Assembly (NCBI GenBank): GCA_000721375.1
Contig: JOGW01000015.1
Coordinates: 62,001 to 126,000 of the forward strand
Reading direction: 5' to 3'
Length of the DNA: 64,000 bases
From: Streptomyces sp. NRRL B-3428
GTDB lineage: Bacteria; Actinomycetota; Actinomycetes; Streptomycetales; Streptomycetaceae
Shown: piece after piece, positions 1 through 6,689 of the stretch
Position numbering within the stretch: the first letter of the stretch is position 1
How the letters are laid out: every line of letters starts with the position of its first letter
Made by a program: the position numbers and the translations under genes
Notes under the pieces: model-generated
What the model was told of the DNA's origin: nothing
Database searches by the model: none
What the model saw: only the letters and a program-made list of their open reading frames with translations

Positions 1-221
1 TCTACACCGAGAAGGAGGCGGCGGCGATCGAGCTCGCCGAGGCCGTCACGGTCCTCACGGAGGGCTTCGTACCGGACGAGGTGTGGGCCCGTGCGGCGAA
101 GCACTTCGACGAGGCCGAGCTGTCGGCGCTGCTCGCGGTGATCGTGACGATCAACGCGTGGAACCGGATCGCGGTGTCCACCCGGATGGTCCCGGGCCAC
201 TACACCCCCGGCTCCCACTGA
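1..221 (+). CDS. Carboxymuconolactone decarboxylase (AhpD-like) family protein, 3' part only
   Basis: The reading frame is open from the window edge and stops at 219-221, giving the last 72 residues. The segment FVPDEVWARAAKHF followed by LSALLAVIVTINAWNRIAVS is the typical C-terminal helix pair of the AhpD/carboxymuconolactone-decarboxylase family, whose members are small alkylhydroperoxidase-like or decarboxylase enzymes. The catalytic CxxC, if present, would lie upstream of the window, so activity cannot be judged. The next gene is on the opposite strand and the two converge. Confidence 0.8.
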   Translation, partial: YTEKEAAAIELAEAVTVLTEGFVPDEVWARAAKHFDEAELSALLAVIVTINAWNRIAVSTRMVPGHYTPGSH

Positions 222-281
222 AGTCTTTGTTACGGGTGGGGGTTCTGTGACTGTCCGAGGTCCCACCCCGCGGGGGGTGCT

Positions 282-298
282 GCGCCGCTCCGCGGCGC
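282..298. terminator. Hairpin between convergent genes
   Basis: A 7-bp perfect stem (GCGCCGC/GCGGCGC, 3-nt loop) lies in the gap between the convergent first gene and the LuxR regulator. A second short palindrome is at about 263-279. There is no T-run, as usual for actinobacterial terminators. The stem is short and the whole gap is GC-rich, so the call is weak. Confidence 0.3.
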
Positions 299-414
299 TG
301 GGGGTGGGCGGCGAGCTGACGCCCCACCCGACTCTCTGCTGGCCTCCCCCACCACCCTCCCCACCCACCCCACGCCGGGCGCCCCCAACAGGCTCCCGGC
401 GTACACGTGTTCCC

Positions 415-1368
415 TCAGAGCCAGCCGTGTTCCCGGGCCAGCAATGCCGCCTGGAAGCGGTTGGTCGCGCCCAGGCGGACCATCAGGGAGGCCACGTACT
501 TGCGGTACGTGCGGATGGAGATGCCCAGTTCGCGGGCGCCGCTCTCGTCCTTGTCCGCGGTGTACATCGTCTGCAGGACCTTGCGCTCCAGCACGCTCGG
601 CAGCTCGTTGTCGGGGGTCGGCAGCTGCTTGGCCGCGGCCCACATGCGCTCGAAGAGGGCGACCAGAGTGGCCACGAGACCGGGCTCACGCGTGAGCAGG
701 GCGCCCTTGGAGGTGTCGGACGGGTCCACCGGAGTGAGCGCCGCCAGCCGGTCACAGATGATCATGCGCTCGAGCGGCTCGTACGAGATCCGGATCTCCG
801 CGCCCATCGCGGACAGTTCGCGCAGATAGGCCAGCGTGGTCGGACACTCCAGCGCGGGCGATGCCATCAGCGTGCGCATCCGCACCCCCCTGCGCAGCAC
901 GCGGAAGTCCAGCGGCCGCGAGAAGGTGACGGACTCCGGGGAGAGCAGACCCACGGGGTTGGTGGTCAGGTTCTCCGTGCGGGTGAAGAAGGTCAGCTCG
1001 TCGATGACGGCGCGTACCGCCTCCATGCCCACGATCTGCTGCACCGCGGGCGCGTCCTCCGCCACCGTGCTCATCACGGCCGCCTCGCGCTCCTTGAGCA
1101 GCGAGTCGACGATGCCGTCGGCCTGCACCAGCTGGTCCAACTGCTCGTGCAGTCTGGCCAGTTGGGCCTGTATGAGTCCCTCGACCGCCCGCGCGGGTGC
1201 CACTGGGTGCAGGACACCGGACGGGGTACGGGTGGCGAGCCCCAGAGCGGTCAGCCGGTCGGAGTGTTCGCACTCCTGTCCGGCGGCGGTGCCCTGGCGC
1301 AGCAGCCGGCGGTAGGAGCTCTCTTCGTCTCCGGTCACTCCCAGGAATTCCAGGCTTGGCGTGGCCAC
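415..1368 (-). CDS. LuxR-type HTH regulator with TrmB-like N-terminal region
   Basis: The product is 317 aa. The last ~60 residues (from VLERKVLQTMY through GISIRTYRKYVASLMVRLGATNR) form a LuxR/GerE helix-turn-helix. The N-terminal ~75 residues resemble a winged-helix/TrmB module, and the middle resembles the sensor-like region seen in stand-alone Streptomyces regulators. There is no receiver domain. I chose GTG at 1368 because a GGGGGA Shine-Dalgarno lies just upstream; GTG at 1380 is possible. It is divergent from the peptide and biosynthesis genes starting at 1644, so it is the obvious candidate for their pathway-specific regulator. A paralogous architecture occurs at 26899-27696. Confidence 0.82.
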   Translation of the reverse strand: MATPSLEFLGVTGDEESSYRRLLRQGTAAGQECEHSDRLTALGLATRTPSGVLHPVAPARAVEGLIQAQLARLHEQLDQLVQADGIVDSLLKEREAAVMSTVAEDAPAVQQIVGMEAVRAVIDELTFFTRTENLTTNPVGLLSPESVTFSRPLDFRVLRRGVRMRTLMASPALECPTTLAYLRELSAMGAEIRISYEPLERMIICDRLAALTPVDPSDTSKGALLTREPGLVATLVALFERMWAAAKQLPTPDNELPSVLERKVLQTMYTADKDESGARELGISIRTYRKYVASLMVRLGATNRFQAALLAREHGWL

Positions 1369-1643
1369 AGTTCCCCCCACATACGTGTGACGCGCACTGA
1401 TCGAGTGCGTCGCCGAGTGTCAGCTCCGGGTGACTGTATGCGCTCGCCGGGCGTGCAGGAAGCGGCAGCCGACGCACGCAACATCCTGCACACAAAGGGC
1501 CTCCTACCAGGGCCTCCGAGACGGCAGAGTCCTCCTTGCAAGCAAACGGGGCCGCCACAGCCGGGGCGGCACCACAAGGTGAGAACCACCACCCAACCAA
1601 GGTGAAATCCACCTCCCTACGCCGACACTTGGGGGACTTCGTC

Positions 1644-1838
1644 ATGAGCATCACCACCGAGGTACGCAGCATCTTCGTCCGCAAGGCCGCCGCCGCCGTC
1701 ACCGCGCTGGCCGCCGGTCTGCTCGTCATCACCGTCCAGGCGCCGGCGCAGGCCGCCACCACGCCCGCCTCGGACCAGACCGTCGTGACCCCGCTGACCA
1801 ACGACTGGGGCACGCCCACTCCCCTCCCGGGGAACTGA
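1644..1838 (+). CDS. Small exported peptide, candidate precursor or signalling peptide
   Basis: This 64-codon ORF starts with ATG behind a GGGGGA ribosome site. The N-terminus has a basic patch (VRSIFVRK) and then a hydrophobic stretch (AAAAVTALAAGLLVITV) ending APAQAA, a plausible signal-peptidase site near residues 37-38. The remaining ~26 residues are rich in Thr, Pro and Asp and end NDWGTPTPLPGN. I do not recognise the family. It is the first gene of the rightward set, 33 bp before a second small ORF and divergent from the LuxR regulator. A secreted signal read by that regulator, or a substrate of the ATP-grasp and adenylating enzymes downstream, are both possible; neither is shown by sequence alone. 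Confidence 0.6.
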   Translation: MSITTEVRSIFVRKAAAAVTALAAGLLVITVQAPAQAATTPASDQTVVTPLTNDWGTPTPLPGN

Positions 1839-1871
1839 CAGCCCACGCACTCGCCCAAGGAGGGCATCGCC

Positions 1872-2108
1872 ATGCCCGTGGAACACGCCGTACGGATCGA
1901 CGGTCCGCCGACCGCCGCACCGGAGCTCGCCGCGATCCGAGTGATCGCACAGCTGCCCCGGGGCTGGAAGGCCACGCTGACCAGCGCCGCCGATCTGTCG
2001 GTCGAGCTCACTCTCACGGTGCCGGGCGGTACGCACCCGTCGACTGTGGCGAACGTCGTGGACGACATCGTGTCCACTCCCGCGCTGCGGGGGTGGATCC
2101 GCTCCTGA
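1872..2108 (+). CDS. Conserved-looking 78-aa protein of unknown function
   Basis: The ATG at 1872 follows a very strong AAGGAGGG site, which supports real translation. The 78-aa product has no signal peptide or membrane segment. It looks like a small alpha/beta domain: a central ELTLTVPGGTHPSTV segment, then VDDIVSTPALRGWIRS at the C-terminus. It contains no Cys. I do not recognise the family. It sits between the exported peptide gene and the aminolevulinate-synthase-like gene, so it may be an accessory protein (partner, carrier-like or recognition domain) of the same pathway. There is no phosphopantetheine-type Ser motif that I can see. Confidence 0.6.
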   Translation: MPVEHAVRIDGPPTAAPELAAIRVIAQLPRGWKATLTSAADLSVELTLTVPGGTHPSTVANVVDDIVSTPALRGWIRS

Positions 2109-2284
2109 ACATCGCCTACGCGGGCTGGGAGTGCGGAGTCCTCCGCACTCCACGGCCGCGTACGCCCGGCCGCTCGTAGCGCCCTGACGCCTGCCCGAGC
2201 GTCCGCCTGCTCCGCTCTTCGCCGGTGAGGATTCCCAGCGACTCCCAGTGACTCCCTGCCGTGCCCTCGCACGTGCTCAGCCAC

Positions 2285-2382
2285 GCCCTGCGCTCAGCCG
2301 TATCCACGGCACAGCACGCCCTGCGCTCAGCCGTACCCACGGCACAGCACACCCTGCGCTCCGCCACGCCCAGTGCACAGCC
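2285..2382. repeat. Three 33-bp direct repeats in a 330-bp gap
   Basis: Units start at 2285, 2318 and 2351, each beginning GCCCTGCGCTC or a close variant and ending near CACGGCACAGCAC; the third is degenerate and a partial copy precedes the first. They fill most of the 2109-2438 gap between the 78-aa gene and the ALAS-like gene. They are open in several frames but have no ribosome site and no family resemblance, so I treat them as non-coding. Possible roles are regulator binding, mRNA structure or slippage expansion. Confidence 0.7.
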
Positions 2383-2438
2383 GCGCGCTCCCCCACGTCC
2401 CCACGTACGACCTTCTCAATGAATTTGGGGTGTCCCGA

Positions 2439-3647
2439 ATGACCATCTTGGCGAACGAGAAGCAGGAATCGATCCTGCTGCGCCAATTCCGCGACAAGCT
2501 CGACGAGTTGCGCGAGAGCGGGCTCTACCGCGAGTTCCTGCCGGGGTCCCAGCTGGCCGACGACCGCGGACACACCCAGTACGGCGACCGGCGGCTGCAG
2601 GTCTGGTGCGCCAATGACTACCTGGGTCTGAGCCAGCACCCGGAGCTGGTGCTCGCGCAGATCGACGCCACCTTCCGGCATGGCACCGGAAGCAACGGAT
2701 CGCGCAACATCGCCGGTACGAGCGTCAGCCACGTGGAGCTGGAGAGGCGCGTCGCCGCCTGGCACGGCAAGGAACGTGCCCTCATCTTCTCCAGCGGTTA
2801 CGTCGCGAACTTCGAGTCGCTCAGCACCATGATCCGGGCGAACCCGGACACCGTGGTCCTCTCCGACTCCCTCAACCACCGGTCCCTGATCGAGGGCATC
2901 GTCCGCACCGGCTGCCGCAAGCACATCTTCCCGCACAACGATCTGGCCGCTCTCGAGGAGGCGCTCGCCTCGTACCCGCCAGCGCAGCCCAAGCTCATCG
3001 TCTTCGAGTCGGTGTACTCGATGGACGGCGACACCGCCCCGGTCCGCGAGATCTTCGACCTGGCCGAGCGTTACGACGCGCTGACCTTCGTCGACGAGAC
3101 GCATGCCATCGGCGTACGCGGCCCCTCCGGCGCCGGCCTGTGCGAGGAGCTCGGGGACGAGCGCGCCACGTTCGTACAGGGCGTGTTCGGCAAGGCGATG
3201 GGCACCACCGGCGGCTACGTGGCCGGTCCGGAGAGCGCGATGGACTACATCCGCTCCTTCGCGCCCGGCTTCATCTTCACCACGTCCCTGCCGCAGGCCG
3301 TCGTCGCGGCCACCCTCAAGAGCCTCGACCTGGTCCAGAACGACGGCGGGCTGCGGCTCGCCCTGGACGCCGGCACCCACTACCTCAAGCAGGAACTGCG
3401 CGCGGCCGGCATCGAGTTCCTCGACGCCGACAGCCATCTCGTGCCCGTCATGGTCCCGGGCGCCGAGCGGGTACGCCGCGTGGCCCGTCAGCTGCGCGAC
3501 GAGTACGGCATCTACGTGCAGCCCATCAACTTCCCCTCCGTGCCCAAGGGCGGCGAACGCTTCCGCCTGACCTGTCCCCCGTTCCGCACCCACGAGCAGA
3601 TCGACCGCTTCGTCCAGGCGCTGACCGCGTGCCTGGCCGCCAACTGA
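2439..3647 (+). CDS. 5-aminolevulinate-synthase-like alpha-oxoamine synthase (PLP enzyme)
   Basis: The 402-aa product is full length for the family, which decarboxylatively condenses an amino acid (usually glycine) with an acyl-CoA to give an alpha-aminoketone. Visible signatures are CANDYLGLSQHP (57-68), the GSNGSRNIAGTS substrate/PLP loop (84-95), FVDETHAIGV (218-226, PLP-binding Asp219), the Schiff-base Lys252 in GKAMGTTGGY, and the C-terminal QPINFPSVPKGGERFRLT block typical of ALAS rather than KBL or BioF. Primary haem synthesis in Streptomyces uses the glutamate route, so an ALAS homologue here points to secondary metabolism. The acyl donor cannot be read from sequence; succinyl-CoA is the default, but neighbouring activation enzymes could supply another acyl group. 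Confidence 0.9.
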   Translation: MTILANEKQESILLRQFRDKLDELRESGLYREFLPGSQLADDRGHTQYGDRRLQVWCANDYLGLSQHPELVLAQIDATFRHGTGSNGSRNIAGTSVSHVELERRVAAWHGKERALIFSSGYVANFESLSTMIRANPDTVVLSDSLNHRSLIEGIVRTGCRKHIFPHNDLAALEEALASYPPAQPKLIVFESVYSMDGDTAPVREIFDLAERYDALTFVDETHAIGVRGPSGAGLCEELGDERATFVQGVFGKAMGTTGGYVAGPESAMDYIRSFAPGFIFTTSLPQAVVAATLKSLDLVQNDGGLRLALDAGTHYLKQELRAAGIEFLDADSHLVPVMVPGAERVRRVARQLRDEYGIYVQPINFPSVPKGGERFRLTCPPFRTHEQIDRFVQALTACLAAN

Positions 3648-3658
3648 AGGAGACATCC

Positions 3659-4501
3659 GTGCAGTTCACCGACATCATCCCGTCCATCGGCGCCGAGCTG
3701 ACGGGCGCGACCTACGAGGACCTCGTCAAGCCGGAGGTGTTCGAGCAGCTCGTACGCAATGTGCATGAGCGCCAGCTCGTGGTCGTACGCGCCGTGGAGC
3801 TCACGCCCGCCCAGCAGATCGATCTGGCCCGGCGCCTGGGCCGCCCCGTGCCGTTCGTCATGAGCAAGTACCGCCACCCCGAGTACCCGGAACTCATGAT
3901 CTCGTCCAACGAGGTACGCGACAACAAGCCGATAGGCGTGGCCCGCGTGGGCAACTTCTGGCACCAGGACTCCACGTTCGTGGCCGACCCCGCGCCGTTC
4001 ACGATGCTGCACGGCGTCACCGTGCCCTCCACCAGCGGCCACACCCTCTTCGCCAGCGCCGAGAGCGTCTACCAGCGGCTGCCGAAGGCCTGGCAGGAGC
4101 GGCTCGCCGATGCGATCGGGGTGCACACCGTCGCCAAGCGGCTGCGGATCGGCCCCGAGCACGTGGGTCTGTCCGCCGCCGAGTTCAAGGCGCACGCGGA
4201 GGCCGCGCACCCGCCGGTCAAGCACCCGATGATCCGCTTCGACGACGTCACCGGCCGCCCGTACCTGTACGGCTCGCGCGAGTACATGGAGGGCGTGGTC
4301 GGTCTCGACCCCAACGAGACCGAGGAGTTCTTCTCCCTCGTCGACAGCCTCATCACGGACCCCGAGCACGTCTACACCCACCAGTGGACCACCAACGACC
4401 TGCTGGTGTGGAAGACGAAGACGACGTACCACGCGGCCACCGCGGTCGAGCCGGGCGCCAACCGCACCGTGCACCGGGTGAGCATCGAAACGGCCGAGTA
4501 G
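3659..4501 (+). CDS. TauD/TfdA-like Fe(II)/2-oxoglutarate dioxygenase
   Basis: The 280-aa product starts with GTG 11 bp after the ALAS-like stop, behind GAAGGAGA. The facial triad is recognisable: NFWHQD gives His102 and Asp104, and the distal TYHAAT gives His258. Arg269 or Arg273 in the C-terminal NRTVHR can bind the 2-oxoglutarate carboxylate. The family hydroxylates, desaturates or cleaves small molecules and amino-acid derivatives in the cytosol. Its stop overlaps the next GTG (TAGTG), so it is translationally coupled to the FabH-like gene. Hydroxylation or oxidative tailoring of the aminoketone or its acyl partner is the likely role; the substrate is unknown. Confidence 0.88.
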   Translation: MQFTDIIPSIGAELTGATYEDLVKPEVFEQLVRNVHERQLVVVRAVELTPAQQIDLARRLGRPVPFVMSKYRHPEYPELMISSNEVRDNKPIGVARVGNFWHQDSTFVADPAPFTMLHGVTVPSTSGHTLFASAESVYQRLPKAWQERLADAIGVHTVAKRLRIGPEHVGLSAAEFKAHAEAAHPPVKHPMIRFDDVTGRPYLYGSREYMEGVVGLDPNETEEFFSLVDSLITDPEHVYTHQWTTNDLLVWKTKTTYHAATAVEPGANRTVHRVSIETAE

Positions 4502-5457
4502 TGGGCGGCATAGTCGACTTCGACGTGCGGTTCCCGGTCTCCAGCATTCATGTCGAGGACGTGCACGCCGCCTCCGGCGTGCCCGTCGCCGACATCCTGG
4601 AGATCACCCACACCAAGGAGTTCCCTGCGCTCGGCGAGCACGAGCTGTCCTGGGAGCTCGCGCTGCAGGCGGCCTCGGCCGTCCTGCGGCGCGCCCGGGT
4701 GCCGGCCACGGCGATCCGGAAGGTGATCTTCGCGGGCTCGGGGGAATGGGACAGGCCGTTCTGGTCCCCCGCCGCGAAGGTCGCCCACGAGCTGGGCATC
4801 GACCGGGCCCACTGCTTCGAGGTCACCAACTTCTGCAACGCGGGTACGACCGCGCTGCAGGTGGCCCTCAAGGGCATCGGGCCCGGTGAGCACGCCCTGG
4901 TGCTCGTCGGCGACCGGCTCAGCCGGATGGTCGACCACGCGGATGCCGCGTCGAAGGACCTGTTCAACTTCGGGGACGCGGCGGCGGCCGTACTGCTCGC
5001 CGCGGACGCGCCCTGGATGTTCCGGCTCCTGCACACCGCGATGCGCACGGACGGCAGTTGGGCGGACTACTACGCCGGCCGGGTCGAGGAGGGCGCGGTC
5101 CGCATCCGCCGCGAGGCACGTCGTACGGGGCTTTCGGCCGCGTACGTCGCGAACTTCACCGCCCTGCTCGAAGAGACCCTCACAGCGATCGGCCGCACCA
5201 CGGACGACATCGCGTACTTCCTGATCAACCACGGTGACCAGCGCATGCACAGGAAGCTCCTGGACACCATCGGACTGCCCGTCGAACGCAGCGTCTTCAA
5301 CTACGACCGGCTCGCCCACATGGGCGGCGCCGACACCTTCATCGCCCTGCGCGAGCTGGTGGACGCGGAGCGGCTGCGCGCGGGTGACCTGGTCGTGCTG
5401 GCGACCAGCGCGATGGGGTTCAGCTGGGGCATCACGGCCTTGGAGTTCCACGGATGA
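4501..5457 (+). CDS. KAS III/FabH-like thiolase-fold enzyme with altered active site
   Basis: The 318-aa product has the thiolase fold of FabH-type condensing enzymes. The nucleophile Cys112 is in VTNFCNAGTTAL, and a histidine in FLINHGDQRMH (His244) occupies the usual second position. The third FabH residue, Asn in the NTSAAS block, is replaced by a YDRLAHMGGADT segment (264-282 region), as seen in FabH relatives used as acyltransferases or in specialised pathways. The enzyme may therefore transfer an acyl group or make an unusual C-C, C-N or C-O bond instead of starting fatty acids. It begins on the last base of the upstream stop and overlaps the ATP-grasp start by ATGA. Confidence 0.85.
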   Translation: MGGIVDFDVRFPVSSIHVEDVHAASGVPVADILEITHTKEFPALGEHELSWELALQAASAVLRRARVPATAIRKVIFAGSGEWDRPFWSPAAKVAHELGIDRAHCFEVTNFCNAGTTALQVALKGIGPGEHALVLVGDRLSRMVDHADAASKDLFNFGDAAAAVLLAADAPWMFRLLHTAMRTDGSWADYYAGRVEEGAVRIRREARRTGLSAAYVANFTALLEETLTAIGRTTDDIAYFLINHGDQRMHRKLLDTIGLPVERSVFNYDRLAHMGGADTFIALRELVDAERLRAGDLVVLATSAMGFSWGITALEFHG

Positions 5458-6689
5458 AGATCCTCGTACTGCACCAGGTTCCCTACCGCAAGATCGACTA
5501 CGACCGCGGTATCGACCACGACGCGCATGACGTGACGTACATCGGCCAGCCGCACCGGATGGCCGACCTCCCCGAAGGACTGCGCTGCCGGCGGCTCGTG
5601 CTCGACGAGGGCGAGGCCTTCCTCGACGGCATCCTCGCCCGCACCTCACGCGCGGACGGCTACGAAAAGGTGCTCTCCCTCTCAGAGTTCGCGATGGTGG
5701 AGGCCTGGCACGTACGGGAGCATCTGGGGCTGCCCGGGCCCGAGCTGGCGCAGGTGGAGCGCGTACGGGACAAGGTCGCCATGAAGGCGGCCCTGGCCGG
5801 CTCCTCGATCCGCCACCCGCGGTTCGTGGCAGCGGCGCCGGCCTGCGGGCCGCTGCCGTGGAGCGGACGCACCATCGTCAAGCCCCGCCAGGGCGCGTCC
5901 AGCGAGGGTGTCAGCGACTACGCGACGGCCCGCGAGGCGCTGGTCGGCTACCGCCGCCTGGAGCGTCCGGAGGACTTCCAGCTGGAGGAGTACGTCGACG
6001 GGGAGATCCTGCACGCCGACGGGCTGGTCAGCGAGGGCGAGCTCGTGCACCTCGTGGTCAGCCGGTACATCACCAAGCCGGTCGACTTCGTCGCGGGCGA
6101 GCCGCTCGGCTCCTACCAACTCCCCTACAGCGCCGAGCACTTCGCCTTCGCCGCGCAGGTCGTACGTGAGCTGGGGATCGCCGAGGGCTGTCTGCACCTG
6201 GAGATGTTCGAGACCGAGGGCGGCGAACTGGTCTTCCTGGAGGTCGCCAACCGGGTCGGCGGCGCGGGTGTGATCACCGCCCACGAGCGGCACACCGGCA
6301 TCCATCTGCCCACCCACGAGATCGCCATCCGGCTCGGCCTGCCCCGGCCCGAACCGGAGAAGGCCACCGGGCGCCACCACGCCTGGCTGGTCTTCCCCGG
6401 CCACCACCTCCCGCCGGGCGGCACCGTCGAGGTCACCGTGCCCGAGCACCTGGCCGCGCACCCGTGCGTGGACATGCTGCACCGGCTCGCCCCCGACGAG
6501 CCGCTGCCCGACCACGTCACGTACCAGGAATGGCTCGTGCCGGTGTTCATCGAGGCCTCGCACGAGGACCCCGAGGTCCTTGCCGCGTTCCTGCGCGAGT
6601 GCGCCCGCACCATCACCGTCGTCCCGCACAGCCCCGCCGCCCCCGCCGCCCCCACCGCCAGCTCCGCCGAGCAGAGGAACAGCGCATGA
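5454..6689 (+). CDS. ATP-grasp carboxylate-amine ligase
   Basis: The 411-aa product is an ATP-grasp enzyme. Lys143 lies in the IVKPRQGASSEGV nucleotide loop, EEYVDGE (178-184) is the hinge region, and LHLEMF plus FLEVANRVGG give Glu250, Glu263, Asn266 and Arg267, the usual Mg-ATP ligands. The N-terminal ~95 residues form a pre-ATP-grasp domain. The C-terminal tail is Ala/Pro-rich and probably flexible. Enzymes of this group activate a carboxylate as acyl phosphate and join it to an amine, often making dipeptides or amides in small-molecule pathways. ATGA overlaps with both neighbours place it firmly in the operon. Substrates are unknown; coupling an amino acid to the alpha-aminoketone amine is one reasonable option. 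Confidence 0.88.
   Translation: MKILVLHQVPYRKIDYDRGIDHDAHDVTYIGQPHRMADLPEGLRCRRLVLDEGEAFLDGILARTSRADGYEKVLSLSEFAMVEAWHVREHLGLPGPELAQVERVRDKVAMKAALAGSSIRHPRFVAAAPACGPLPWSGRTIVKPRQGASSEGVSDYATAREALVGYRRLERPEDFQLEEYVDGEILHADGLVSEGELVHLVVSRYITKPVDFVAGEPLGSYQLPYSAEHFAFAAQVVRELGIAEGCLHLEMFETEGGELVFLEVANRVGGAGVITAHERHTGIHLPTHEIAIRLGLPRPEPEKATGRHHAWLVFPGHHLPPGGTVEVTVPEHLAAHPCVDMLHRLAPDEPLPDHVTYQEWLVPVFIEASHEDPEVLAAFLRECARTITVVPHSPAAPAAPTASSAEQRNSA

Noticed and set aside
2116..2442. Small open frames over the 33-bp repeats (both strands)
   Set aside because: They only translate the repeat, start without a ribosome site and show no domain; the gap is better read as non-coding.
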